Of a stretch of DNA of 64,000 nt, positions 55,086 through 63,519 are shown in pieces. The notes beneath the pieces are model-generated. The model did not search any database. It saw only the letters and a program-made list of their open reading frames with translations, and was not told the origin of the DNA. The DNA is from Roseiarcus sp963809245. Its GTDB lineage: Bacteria; Pseudomonadota; Alphaproteobacteria; Rhizobiales; Beijerinckiaceae. Each line of letters begins with the position of its first letter. Within the stretch, counting starts at the first letter, position 1. The position numbers and the translations under genes were made by a program. The stretch is taken from positions 1 through 64,000 of the forward strand of contig CAWEIU010000013.1 of the NCBI GenBank assembly GCA_963809245.1, given 5' to 3'.

Positions 55086-56000
55086 CTAGCGCCCTTTGTA
55101 GGCGATGCGCCAGATCGCGTCGCCGCCGTCGTCGGTGACGAGCAGCGCGCCGTCCTTGGCCACCGCGACGTAGCAATTGCGCAGGCCCGTAGCGAAGATG
55201 CGCATGTTGCGTCCGTCGGGATCGAAGGCGAGCACGTCGGCGCGGCCCTCCTCAGGCCCCCAGGCGGCGCCGCGAACATGCGCCGCCTCGAACGCGGCGC
55301 GCTGGGCGCTGGCCAGCGCAGACATGTCCTCACCGTCGTTCGTCCCGGAGCCGACCGAAACGAACATGGTCTTGCCATCCGCGGAGAACGCAAGATCGCG
55401 CGTCCAATGGCCGCGGCCGGCGGGCATCGAGGCGACGATCACCTCCGCGGGACCCGACGCTTTCGCGTCGCCGCTGCGATAGGGGAAGCGGACGACCTGC
55501 CCGGGCGTTGCGACATAGACGTAACTCGGGTTCGCTCCCGGGGGATAAAAGGCGATCCCGAAGGGACGATTGAGACCGGCGGCGAAAACCGTGGCGCTCG
55601 AGGATCTCGGAGCGCCGTCGTCGGCGCGCAGCACGCTCACCCGCCCGGCGCCGCTCTCAGCGACGAAAATATCGCCGTTGGGCGCGACGCGGATGACGCG
55701 CGGCTGATTGAGGCCGGAGGCGAACAGGCTGACCGCGAAGCCCGCGGGGACCTTCGGCAAGGCGCCGTCGGGCCGGGCGACCATGCGCGACATGCCCGTC
55801 GACACGCGGCTCGCGCCCAGCGCCGGCATGTCGGCCGGCGTGATCTTGCGGCTCACGCCCGGCGCGTCGCTGCGCCAATCGCCATAGGCGGCGGCGCCGG
55901 TGCGTGTCGAATTGTCGTCGGCGAAGACCGTTTGCGCGGCGCCGGCGAGAACGACGACGCCGCCGAGAATGAGGCTGACGAGAACGTTATGAGCTCGCAT
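55086..56000 (-). CDS. PQQ-type sugar (sorbosone-like) dehydrogenase with internal deletion
   Basis: 304 residues with an intact frame. Signal peptide HNVLVSLILGGVVVLAGAAQ. Propeller blades of the glucose/sorbosone dehydrogenase family follow: FAVSLFASGLNQPRVIRVAP, GLNRPFGIAFYPP, GHWTRDLAFSADGKTMFVSV and IFATGLRNC. Relatives are about 400-430 residues. Here the sequence jumps from GLRNC straight to VAVAKDGALLVTDDGGDAIW, the last blade, so roughly 110 residues with late catalytic and PQQ-contact loops are missing. The protein may be inactive or a shortened binder. Same strand as the propeller gene. Confidence 0.78.
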   Translation of the reverse strand: MRAHNVLVSLILGGVVVLAGAAQTVFADDNSTRTGAAAYGDWRSDAPGVSRKITPADMPALGASRVSTGMSRMVARPDGALPKVPAGFAVSLFASGLNQPRVIRVAPNGDIFVAESGAGRVSVLRADDGAPRSSSATVFAAGLNRPFGIAFYPPGANPSYVYVATPGQVVRFPYRSGDAKASGPAEVIVASMPAGRGHWTRDLAFSADGKTMFVSVGSGTNDGEDMSALASAQRAAFEAAHVRGAAWGPEEGRADVLAFDPDGRNMRIFATGLRNCYVAVAKDGALLVTDDGGDAIWRIAYKGR

Positions 56001-56161
56001 CTCTTATCCCTCGTCAGCGTTCCCCTTGCGAATTGAGAACCACGTGCGAGCGCGCGCCGCTTTTCAACGGCGGAACCGCGCTGATCGCCAGGATTTGAAT
56101 TATCTTGAGGCTTGCGACGCCGCTCGTCTGCAAAGGGACACGCGGAAGCTAGGCTCGTCTC

Positions 56162-57535
56162 TCAGTTCGCAGGCGCCTCGATGACTATGCGCAATCCCGG
56201 ACAATTGTCCTCTGCGACGACGTTCAGGCCGTGGAGTTCGGCGACCGCGGCCACGAGGCTGAGGCCGAGACCATCCCCAGGGGTCGTACGCGCCTCGTCA
56301 AGGCGATAGAAGCGCTCAAAAATGCGTTGGCGTTCGACTTCCGGCACGCCGCCCCCATCGTCGCCAATCACAAGCGTAGCGAGGCCGGCGATCTGAGCGC
56401 TATGGACGTCGATGCGCGTGCCTTTTGGAGTGTGCCGCAACGCGTTGTCGATGACGTTGGCGACCATTTGCTTCAATAGTTCTTCGTCGCCCGCCAACAC
56501 GAACGAGACGCTCGTCTCAATGTTGAGCGTCTTTCCTTCTTCGTCGGCGGCCGGATGAAACGCCTCGGCGACTTCACGCGCTATGGTCGAAAGATCGACC
56601 ATCTTGAAGCCGGCTTGGCGAGCTCCGGTTTCGACCTGAGCGATGCGAAGCAGGGCGTCGAATGTCTCGAGGACGCCGTAGACATCGGCGATGGCGGCGT
56701 CGACAGCTTGTTCGTACTCCCGAACCCCGACATCGCTCACTCGCGCCCCTTCCAGGCGCCGGACGATGCGCCCCAGAGGCTTGCGCAAGTCGTGCGCGAT
56801 ATCATGGCTCACATGCCGATTGGCCTCGACCAACCTTTCGATACGTTCGAGCATGCGATTGAAAGTGTGCGCCAAGCGACCCAAATCGTCGTTGGCGTTG
56901 ATCTCGGGAATGCGTCTGCGAAGATTTCCCGCCATGATCCCCTCCGCGGCGCGGCTCATCCCATCGAGCCGGCGAAGGAAGCTGGCGCTGATGACGAGGC
57001 CGCCGCCCGCTCCCAAGACCAGGGTCGCGGCAAGTCCCCAGGCGAAGGCGATCAAAACGGCTCGGCGGGCTTCATTGACCGCCGTGAGTTGCTGGCCCAC
57101 GATCAGCACCTCCCCATTGCCGAGCGTCGAGACCAAAGCGCGCTCCCAATCGACATCAGACGCGGCTTTCGATCCGGGCTCGGGCGTGGCGATTTCAATC
57201 CATCCGTCGCGGTATTTTCCGTCTTTCGTTCTGATCGACGCCAGCCCCCCGGCAAGGGTCGCGCCGCTCGGATTTTCCAGCCGATAGTCTAGCGCTCCGG
57301 CCTGCCGGGTCAGAAAGCGGATTCTTTCCGCCAACGCGTCTGCGTCATGGGTCCGAGCGTAGTTCAGGAGCGCATTGGTTTCCGCGGCGACGCGTTCGTC
57401 GAATTCAATCTCGTATTCCCTGCCTACGTTGAAATAAACGACGATTCCAAGCATCAAGACCGACAGCGTGAATACGCCGAGATAGACGGCGACCAGGCGA
57501 AAGCTTGTCGTTTGAAAAATCTTGTTATGGCGCAC
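56162..57535 (-). CDS. Sensor histidine kinase
   Basis: 457 residues. Membrane helices at about 13-35 and 160-182 bracket a 125-residue periplasmic sensor part. A HAMP domain follows (about 183-236), then the phospho-acceptor His 248 in HDIAHDLRKPLGR, the N box EELLKQMVANVIDNALRHTP, and G boxes VIGDDGGGVP and GDGLGLSLVAAV. It overlaps the response regulator by 11 bases and forms a two-component pair; the QseC/TctE-like layout does not reveal the signal. Confidence 0.92.
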   Translation of the reverse strand: MRHNKIFQTTSFRLVAVYLGVFTLSVLMLGIVVYFNVGREYEIEFDERVAAETNALLNYARTHDADALAERIRFLTRQAGALDYRLENPSGATLAGGLASIRTKDGKYRDGWIEIATPEPGSKAASDVDWERALVSTLGNGEVLIVGQQLTAVNEARRAVLIAFAWGLAATLVLGAGGGLVISASFLRRLDGMSRAAEGIMAGNLRRRIPEINANDDLGRLAHTFNRMLERIERLVEANRHVSHDIAHDLRKPLGRIVRRLEGARVSDVGVREYEQAVDAAIADVYGVLETFDALLRIAQVETGARQAGFKMVDLSTIAREVAEAFHPAADEEGKTLNIETSVSFVLAGDEELLKQMVANVIDNALRHTPKGTRIDVHSAQIAGLATLVIGDDGGGVPEVERQRIFERFYRLDEARTTPGDGLGLSLVAAVAELHGLNVVAEDNCPGLRIVIEAPAN

Positions 57536-58199
57536 GCAACGAATATCCTACGCCGCGCACCGTGTGGATCAGCGCGGTCGGGGCGCCTCTGTCGATCTTC
57601 GCGCGCAGCCGGCTGATGTGCGTCTCGACAATGTTCGTCTTCGGATCGAAATGAAAGCGCCAGACTTTCTCCAGCAGCATCGTTCGCGTCGCGATGCGTC
57701 CTTCGCTCCGGATCAAGAATTCCAGGAGCTGAAATTCGCGCGGCTGAAGCTCGATCATTTGTCCGCCGCGGCGAACGGTCCTGCGGATCAAATCCATTTC
57801 GAGATCGTCGACCGTCAGAATCGTCCGCTCGTCCGCCAGCGGCGGGCGACGGGCCAACGCCGCCAATCTTGCGAGAAGTTCGCTGAATGCGAATGGCTTG
57901 ACGAGGTAGTCGTCTCCGCCGGCGCTTAAGCCTTCGACGCGGTCGTCGATGCCGGAAAGATTGGTCAGGAACAGAACTGGGGTTGCGACCCCCGCGGCGC
58001 GCATCGCCTTGACGACGCTGAGACCGTCAAGCTCTGGCAGCATTCGATCGAGAATGACCGCATCATAGCGCCCTGCGACCGCGCGATCGAGACCGTCAAT
58101 GCCCCCTTCCGCCAGATCGGCGCTGTGGTGGAGCGCCAACAGTCCTTTGACGATGAATTCCGCGTTGTCGCGGTCGTCCTCGACGACGAGAATTTTCAC
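57525..58199 (-). CDS. OmpR-family response regulator
   Basis: 224 residues from GTG 58199, which has GGAGGA just upstream; the longer frame is not used. Receiver domain: EDD near 7-9, phospho-acceptor Asp 51 in DAVILDRMLPELDG, Lys in YLVKPFAFSE. C-terminal winged helix with LQPREFQLLEFLI, NIVETHISRLRAKID and IHTVRGVGYSLR. Works with the histidine kinase directly downstream. Target genes unknown; the divergent asparagine synthetase gene is a candidate. Confidence 0.93.
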   Translation of the reverse strand: MKILVVEDDRDNAEFIVKGLLALHHSADLAEGGIDGLDRAVAGRYDAVILDRMLPELDGLSVVKAMRAAGVATPVLFLTNLSGIDDRVEGLSAGGDDYLVKPFAFSELLARLAALARRPPLADERTILTVDDLEMDLIRRTVRRGGQMIELQPREFQLLEFLIRSEGRIATRTMLLEKVWRFHFDPKTNIVETHISRLRAKIDRGAPTALIHTVRGVGYSLRAP

Positions 58200-58477
58200 G
58201 GCTCCTCCGTCGAGAGCAGATTCGGTTTGTCCCGCCGGCCCGGAGCGTGTCATCGCCAGCCGAGTGATGCAACATGCGATCTTCGCGCGACGGCGCCAGT
58301 CTAGATTACGGTTTTGTATATTTGCGGCCGCAGTTTCGCCAGACAATTCGCAAGACACTAAACCGCGCCGAATCGAGCGCTATTGTGTTGCAGGCCGATG
58401 ATCAAGACTGTCACGCGGGCTAGACTTCGCCCGCCCTCGCGCGCACGTTCGGGCGGCGCGCCCGGTTGTGACGCCTG

Positions 58478-60079
58478 ATGTGCGGCATCGCTGTCGCAAT
58501 CGACTGGGACGACGCCGAGGAAGCCGTGCGGCGCCTTGTCGCCGGCCTATATCATCGGGGCGACGTCACCGACCCCATCGTTTCTCCGTCACGCGGAATC
58601 GCGATGGGCACCCGACGTCTGCGAATTGTCGACGGCGATCATGCCGTCCAACCGCAGCCATCTTTCGACGGTCGCTTACTCGTCTCGTTCAACGGCGAGA
58701 TCTACAACCATGTCGAATTGCGACGCGAAATGGAGGCGATGGGCATCGCCTTCCGCACCGCGTCAGACACCGAGGTGCTCGCTTCGAGTTTGCGGGTATG
58801 GGGACCCAGGGCGCTTGAGCGCGTCAACGGCATGTACGCGTTCGTTGCGGTCGATACGGCGAACGGCGAGTTCCTGGCGGCTCGAGACCCGCTCGGCGTC
58901 AAGCCGCTTTATCTCATTCAGTCGGAGCGAGGATTTCTCTTTTGCTCGGAGATCCGGCCTCTCCTGAATGCGTGCGAAAGCGGTCCTGTACTGCTCCTGC
59001 CGCCAGGGCATTTGTTGACGCGGAAATCGTTGACCAAGTTCGGCTCATTCATCACAGCGCACGCCGAGCCGCGCTTGGCGCACGACCCCGAAATTCTCGA
59101 CGGCCGGCTCGCGAAAGCGGTCCACATCCGGATTCCCGCCGATTTGCCGGTCGCAACGCTGTTCAGCGGCGGCGTCGACAGCACCCTGGTCGCTCACTAC
59201 GCCCGGCAAGTTAAGCCCGAGATCCCCGGCTACTTTCTCGGTGACGAACGTTCTCCCGATTATGAATATGCGAGCCGCTATGCGGATCGGACCCAGTTCG
59301 ATTTACGGCGCGTCGCCTTGACGGACGCGGGGGAGAGCATGTCGTCGGAGATCGACAGCGTCGTTACCGCCATGGAGTCCTTTGAACCCTCCGCGATCCG
59401 CGACGGCTACTGCAACTTCCTTCTCGCGCGGCGCATCCACGAAGACGGCTATCGCGTCGCGCTTTGCGGCGAGGGGGCGGACGAGCTGTTCGCGGGCTAT
59501 GAGCCGCTCGAAATTGCGTTTCAGGATGGAGAGGCTTCCGGACGGCTGGTCCGCGAGCAGGCGCTTTCCACAATGCACAAGACGAACTTGCAGCGGCTCG
59601 ACCGGCTCGGCATGCGCTTCCAGGTCGAACTGCGCGAACCGTTCCTCGATCCGTCCGTGATCAGCTATGCGCTCAGCTTGCCGGCGCACGCCCTATTGCA
59701 GCAAGCGGCGGGCGGAACTGTCGGCAAGGCCCCTTTGCGCAGCCTCTGGGATCTGCATCGCGATCACCTTCCTCAGGCAATACGCGATCGACGAAAAGCG
59801 CCGATGCATATTGGTTCGGGCCTCGACAAAAGCCAGAAACAATCACCTTGGATCGATTTTGCGGAACAGGCTGTCTCGGATCGCGATTTTGCCGATGGGC
59901 GCCTCCGGTTCTCGCAATTCGATCTGCGCACCAAAGAGGAATTCCTCTATCTGGATCGGCTCGCCGCGACCCTCGACGTTTTCCGTGTCCCTCACCTCAC
60001 CGCTAGGCCCCGCCTGAGGCTGCCGCCTATGAAGTTCCAACAACAGGCCCTGGAAGCCTTGAGCGACTATCTTGTGTAG
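58478..60079 (+). CDS. Asparagine synthetase (glutamine-hydrolysing) homologue
   Basis: 533 residues. Class II glutamine amidotransferase domain at the N-terminus (catalytic Cys 2 in MCGIAVAIDW; FNGEIYNHVELR; RDPLGVKPLY) and an ATP-dependent synthetase domain with the PP-loop LFSGGVDSTLVAHYA and CGEGADELFAGYEP. The usual RHRGPD motif near residue 30 reads HRGDVTDP. It may make asparagine or amidate another carboxylate such as a peptide or glycan. Alone, divergent from the two-component system. Its 3' end touches the duplicated TPR unit. Confidence 0.88.
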   Translation: MCGIAVAIDWDDAEEAVRRLVAGLYHRGDVTDPIVSPSRGIAMGTRRLRIVDGDHAVQPQPSFDGRLLVSFNGEIYNHVELRREMEAMGIAFRTASDTEVLASSLRVWGPRALERVNGMYAFVAVDTANGEFLAARDPLGVKPLYLIQSERGFLFCSEIRPLLNACESGPVLLLPPGHLLTRKSLTKFGSFITAHAEPRLAHDPEILDGRLAKAVHIRIPADLPVATLFSGGVDSTLVAHYARQVKPEIPGYFLGDERSPDYEYASRYADRTQFDLRRVALTDAGESMSSEIDSVVTAMESFEPSAIRDGYCNFLLARRIHEDGYRVALCGEGADELFAGYEPLEIAFQDGEASGRLVREQALSTMHKTNLQRLDRLGMRFQVELREPFLDPSVISYALSLPAHALLQQAAGGTVGKAPLRSLWDLHRDHLPQAIRDRRKAPMHIGSGLDKSQKQSPWIDFAEQAVSDRDFADGRLRFSQFDLRTKEEFLYLDRLAATLDVFRVPHLTARPRLRLPPMKFQQQALEALSDYLV

Positions 60080-60464
60080 AGCCGATTGCGATTGCGTTGG
60101 ATCGAGCGTGGCAGTCGGCTTGAAAAAGCAGGGAGAACCCTTCCGCATATGAGGCGGCATCCAACGCCTCGCCTCGCTGGTAGTCCTGCAACGCGGCCTC
60201 GTATTCGCCGAGATGCCGATGGACGCCCGCCCGCGCTTCAAAGGCCCTTTGGCGGGGAGCAAGGGCGATGGATGTGCCGAGATCGTCCAGCGCCCGCCGC
60301 GGCTCACCGACCCTCATCCAACCCAAGTGACGGCTGTAATAGGAGTAAGGATTATCTGGATTCTCGCGGATCGAGTCATTGACGATCTGAAGGTACCTCT
60401 GCGTGTCCTTGCGGGGGATCTTATGCATATCAAGCATTTCTTCAGGCGTCGTTGGTTCCTGCAC
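60027..60464 (-). CDS. TPR-like protein, duplicate with replaced C-terminus
   Basis: 145 residues starting at GTG 60464 with GGAGA upstream. Residues 1-120 are a close paralogue of the next gene (QEPTTPEEMLDMHKIPRKD against KEPTTPEEVLEMHKILRKD; shared YYSRHLGWMRVGEPRRAL and HRHLGEYEAALQDY). After QADCHAR the similarity stops at 60103, and the last 25 residues are new and run 53 bases into the asparagine synthetase gene. The true C-terminus is missing. Helical repeats suggest protein-protein contact; function unknown. Could be a non-functional partial copy. Confidence 0.55.
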   Translation of the reverse strand: MQEPTTPEEMLDMHKIPRKDTQRYLQIVNDSIRENPDNPYSYYSRHLGWMRVGEPRRALDDLGTSIALAPRQRAFEARAGVHRHLGEYEAALQDYQRGEALDAASYAEGFSLLFQADCHARSNAIAIGSTQDSRSRLPGPVVGTS

Positions 60465-61060
60465 CGATTCAGTCTCCAGGCTAGAAAATCGATCTAGCGC
60501 TTGCCTATCGGCGCCCGCGACGCGCCTCGGTGGCGATGGCGCGCAGCTTGTCGGCGACGGCCGCCTTGTCGCCGGCTGGGGCGTCGAAAGGTCCAGGGGT
60601 CCAGAAGTCGTCCGGCAGGCGAGCGCAGCACGTCAACGCCGCGGTTTCGTCGCCCAGTCGAGCGTGGCAGTCAGCTTGATAAAGCAGGGAATGGCCTTCT
60701 GCATATAAGGCGGGATCCAACGCCTCGCCTTGCAGGTAGTCCTGCAACGCGGCTTCATATTCGCCGAGATGCCGATGGACGCGCCCCCGCGCTTCAAAGG
60801 CCGCTTGGTCAGGGACGAGTTCGATGCATTTACTCAGATCCTCGAGCGCCCGCCGCGGCTCGCCGACCCTCATCCAGCCTAGGTGGCGGCTGTAGTAGGC
60901 GTGAGAATTTTCTGGATTCTCGCGGATCCAATCATTGACGATCTGAAGGTATCGTTGCGGATCCTTGCGGAGGATTTTGTGCATCTCCAGCACTTCCTCG
61001 GGCGTCGTTGGTTCTTTCACCGATTTAGCCTCCAGGCCGGGGAATTGATCAAGCGCTTGT
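60103..61060. repeat. Tandem duplication of a ~400-bp unit
   Basis: Unit 60103-60505 is repeated at 60659-61060, offset exactly 556 bases, roughly 85% identical by eye, including the ribosome site and about 40 bases upstream of each start codon. Both units begin with CGAGCGTGGCAGTC. The right unit continues into an intact gene end, the left does not, so the left copy is the partial one. Confidence 0.75.
60505..61020 (-). CDS. Small TPR-like protein
   Basis: 171 residues from GTG 61020, with GGAGG 8 bases upstream. About three helix pairs: RYLQIVNDWIRENPENSHAY, YYSRHLGWMRVGEPRRALED and HRHLGEYEAALQDYLQGEAL. The C-terminal CCARLPDDFWTPGPFDAPAG is the end missing from its neighbour. No enzyme motif. 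It may be an immunity- or scaffold-type protein; the function is unknown. In an accessory region, same strand as the next frameshifted gene. Confidence 0.65.
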   Translation of the reverse strand: MKEPTTPEEVLEMHKILRKDPQRYLQIVNDWIRENPENSHAYYSRHLGWMRVGEPRRALEDLSKCIELVPDQAAFEARGRVHRHLGEYEAALQDYLQGEALDPALYAEGHSLLYQADCHARLGDETAALTCCARLPDDFWTPGPFDAPAGDKAAVADKLRAIATEARRGRR

Positions 61061-61746
61061 ACTGTTGCCGCCGCAGGCCTCGGAAACCTGTCCCATTATG
61101 CACTCGGCCATCGTTCTTCCCATGCCTCTGTAATCGCCCCTTCCCAAAAGGCCTTGAGTCTTCAAGTTCTCACAAAACTCGGTCGCGTCGGCCCATTCCC
61201 TCATACATTCTGGTCGGCTCGGATAGGGGTTCTGCGGCAAGCTGCGCGGTACCGTATCCGGGACGACGATCGGCGGCGCGATCTCCGAGGGAAGCGGGAT
61301 CGGGTCAAGAGCTGGAATATCCCAGGGGACGGTAACCGTCGCTTGTGCGGGGATGATCGATGTTGCTGGCTCCGAGTCGTCGGCGACGCCATCGAGAGGC
61401 GCAAACCGTCCGCCAACGCCGCCCGAGCTGTGGGCTGGCCAACGGGGGTGCTTTGACGGGTCCCAATCACGACTGAGGAGATCGCTGGCTTGCAAGGCGC
61501 GCACAAGATCGAGAATGTCCTTCTTGGTCGGGGGCGATTTTCGAGCCCAAACTCGACTGGCAGGCCGCAAGCCTTGGCGAGTTCACAATTGAGATCGGAT
61601 AGGCGACGCGACCGCCATTCGGCTCGGCCAGTTCGTGCGGCGACCTGTTCCAGGAGAGGCGTGTCGCCGACGAACAGGCCCCGCTCGTCGCGGCAGACCC
61701 CCGTTCCAACCCCGTCGGCCAAGCGGAAATATCGGTCGAACTGCAT
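61049..61746 (-). pseudogene. Unknown protein with a W-x-P-x-x-H-P-R-W-P motif, frameshifted
   Basis: ATG 61746 follows GGGAGG. Frame 1 gives QFDRYFRLADGVGTGVCRDE, GLFVGDTPLLEQ and LSDLNCELAKACGLPVEF. Near 61540 it passes to a second frame: RKSPPTKKDILDLVRALQ, WDPSKHPRWPAHSSGGVG-GRFAP, a Pro-rich linker and a C-terminal Cys-containing part (CMREWADATEF, AECIMGQVSEACGG). The joined product would be about 230 residues. The HPRWPAGS-x-GG-x-F pattern occurs in many unrelated-looking secreted or phage-linked proteins of Rhizobiales, often before a C-terminal toxin-like domain; I cannot name this one. One indel, error or mutation. Confidence 0.55.
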
Positions 61747-61820
61747 CAATGGGCCTCCCAGTTGGACGGCCCCATTATATGTTCACTGTTTGTTCTTATC
61801 CACTTAAGGCATTATTATAC

Positions 61821-61849
61821 TTGACATACCCATCCCCATGATCTAGTTT
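61821..61849 (+). promoter_or_regulatory. Possible promoter of the IS1595-type transposase
   Basis: TTGACA at 61821-61826, a 17-base spacer and TAGTTT at 61844-61849, 22 bases before the ATG. The -35 is perfect, the -10 poor. Sequence around it is AT-rich compared with the rest of the window. Confidence 0.3.
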
Positions 61850-61871
61850 TTGGCCATAGGAGCAGTGAGCC

Positions 61872-62804
61872 ATGGCCGAGCCAATTTTCACCGCCAAACA
61901 CTTTCAGGACGAAGAAGCTGCTTTCGATTATGTCGAAGCCGCTCTTTGGCCGGAAGGTCCGCATTGCCCTCACTGCGGCGGTGTAGAGCGTATTTCCAAG
62001 ATGCAAGGCGAATCGACCCGCGTTGGCCTTTACAAGTGCTATCGATGCCGCAAGCCCTTCACCGTGCGCATGGGGACCGTTTTTGAGTCCTCGCATATTC
62101 CGCTTCATCTCTGGCTGCAGGCGATCCACCTGATTTGCTCTTCGAAGAAAGGCATTTCAGCCAACCAAATCCACCGCACCTTGGGCGTCACCCTCAAGAG
62201 CGCGTGGTTTCTTATGCATCGCATTCGCGAGGCGATGCGGAACGGCGATTTGTCCCCTCTGGGCGGCGCCGGCCGGACCGTTGAAGTCGACGAAACTTCG
62301 ATGGGCAAACAGGAGGGCGCGCCGAAGCGGATCGCCAAAGGCTACAACTTCCGCAATGTCGTCTTGACCCTGGTCGAGCGCGGCGGCTCGGCCCGTTCCT
62401 TCCATGTCGACGGGACCACCATTGGAACCTTGAAGCCCATCATCACCGCGAACATTGCGCGCGAGACTGCGATGATGACCGATCAGGCTACTTGGTATCC
62501 CGAGATTGGCCGCCAGTTCGCGAGCCATGACACCGTGAACCATGGCGAAGACGAATACGTCCGATATGAAGGGACCAAGCTTGTTTCGACCAACACCGTC
62601 GAGGGCTACTATTCGATTTTCAAGCGCGGCATGAGGGGCGTTTATCAGCACTGCAAAGAGAAGCACTTGCACCGCTATCTTGCCGAGTTCGATTTCCGTT
62701 ATTCGAACCGCGTCAAGCTCGGCGTTGACGACACCATCCGGGCCGATCGGGCGCTGTTGGGCGTCAAGGGCAAGAGGCTGACCTATCAAACGACTAGTTA
62801 CTGA
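61872..62804 (+). CDS. IS1595-family (ISXO2-like) transposase
   Basis: 310 residues. N-terminal zinc ribbon with CPHCGG and YKCYRCRKPFTVRMGTVFE, then a helical LHLWLQAIHLICSSKKGIS region. The ISXO2-like DDE/N domain follows: VEVDETSMG (first Asp), MMTDQATWY (second Asp), and NTVEGYYSIFKRG in place of the third acidic residue (Asn/Glu), as in this family. All motifs are intact, so it may be active or domesticated. No terminal inverted repeats were found on inspection. Three small genes follow on the same strand. Confidence 0.88.
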   Translation: MAEPIFTAKHFQDEEAAFDYVEAALWPEGPHCPHCGGVERISKMQGESTRVGLYKCYRCRKPFTVRMGTVFESSHIPLHLWLQAIHLICSSKKGISANQIHRTLGVTLKSAWFLMHRIREAMRNGDLSPLGGAGRTVEVDETSMGKQEGAPKRIAKGYNFRNVVLTLVERGGSARSFHVDGTTIGTLKPIITANIARETAMMTDQATWYPEIGRQFASHDTVNHGEDEYVRYEGTKLVSTNTVEGYYSIFKRGMRGVYQHCKEKHLHRYLAEFDFRYSNRVKLGVDDTIRADRALLGVKGKRLTYQTTSY

Positions 62805-62812
62805 GAGGCGCT

Positions 62813-63073
62813 ATGCGAAGGCCGTTCCAAGAGGAAAGAAAGCGCGCCGACCTGACAGGTAGCGCCTTCGATTTCATCCGCATTGAGGTGGACTGCACCA
62901 ATCCTCAATGCGGAAAGAAGCTCAAGGAGCCGCTCATTGAGCTGATAGCGAACGATACGGTGACCTGCGGAGGTTGCGGGACCGTCATCGAGCTTACTAC
63001 AGAGAGTTGGCGCTCCCGCCTCGCTGAGGAGGCGGAGACATCCAAAAAGATCAAACCCCCGCATCGCGCTTAG
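62813..63073 (+). CDS. Small zinc-ribbon protein after the transposase
   Basis: 86 residues, 8 bases after the transposase stop, with GAGAGG as ribosome site. Contains CTNPQCGKKLKEPL and TVTCGGCGTVIEL, a two-pair Cys zinc ribbon, with a charged C-terminus. Such ribbons often bind nucleic acid or partner proteins. Probably co-transcribed with the transposase as cargo or accessory gene. No family named. Confidence 0.6.
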   Translation: MRRPFQEERKRADLTGSAFDFIRIEVDCTNPQCGKKLKEPLIELIANDTVTCGGCGTVIELTTESWRSRLAEEAETSKKIKPPHRA

Positions 63074-63140
63074 TTCGATTAGTTCGGCCATGTCCCTGCT
63101 TGACGAGGAAAAATCCGGCTCGAATTGAGGTCCTGAAACC

Positions 63141-63347
63141 ATGGATTTTCCCATTACATTTTTGCCATACGCGATTCTAGTCGTTCTAACGGGCATCCCG
63201 GCGCTCACATTGCTGAGGCGCGTTGGAATGCACTGGGCTTGGTCGCTCTTGTCGTTCATCCCGCTAGGGATGATCGCCATTCTTTGGATCGTCGCTTATA
63301 TAAAATGGCCTGCCCGACCGACGAATGAGGTTTACAATGCCTCGTAA
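63141..63347 (+). CDS. Small two-helix membrane protein
   Basis: 68 residues with two hydrophobic helices (about 5-25, FLPYAILVVLTGIPALTLL, and 33-56, AWSLLSFIPLGMIAILWIVA) joined by RRVGMH. The tail is KWPARPTNEVYNAS. Function unknown. It overlaps the next small gene by 11 bases. Confidence 0.5.
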   Translation: MDFPITFLPYAILVVLTGIPALTLLRRVGMHWAWSLLSFIPLGMIAILWIVAYIKWPARPTNEVYNAS

Positions 63348-63519
63348 ATCGCCACCAAAGCCCGACGAAAAACCTCAGTTCGAACGCTTCATTGAGGCGG
63401 CGAAGGAAGTTGAAGCGGCCGAGACCGATGAAGGTCTGACGAATGCGATTCGAAAGGTCGCGGCGCCAAAGACGAAGACGCAAGAGATCGCGCGCCGGCC
63501 TAAGTCCGGAAATCCCTAA
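63337..63519 (+). CDS. Small lysine/glutamate-rich protein
   Basis: 60 residues from ATG 63337, preceded by GAGG. Charged, helix-forming: RKSPPKPDEKPQFERFIEAA and KEVEAAETDEGLTNAIRKVA. This is the layout of a short protein often encoded beside phage or plasmid genes. Overlaps the preceding gene and, in convergent fashion, the end of the DUF3800 gene by 20 bases. Function unknown. Confidence 0.5.
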   Translation: MPRKSPPKPDEKPQFERFIEAAKEVEAAETDEGLTNAIRKVAAPKTKTQEIARRPKSGNP

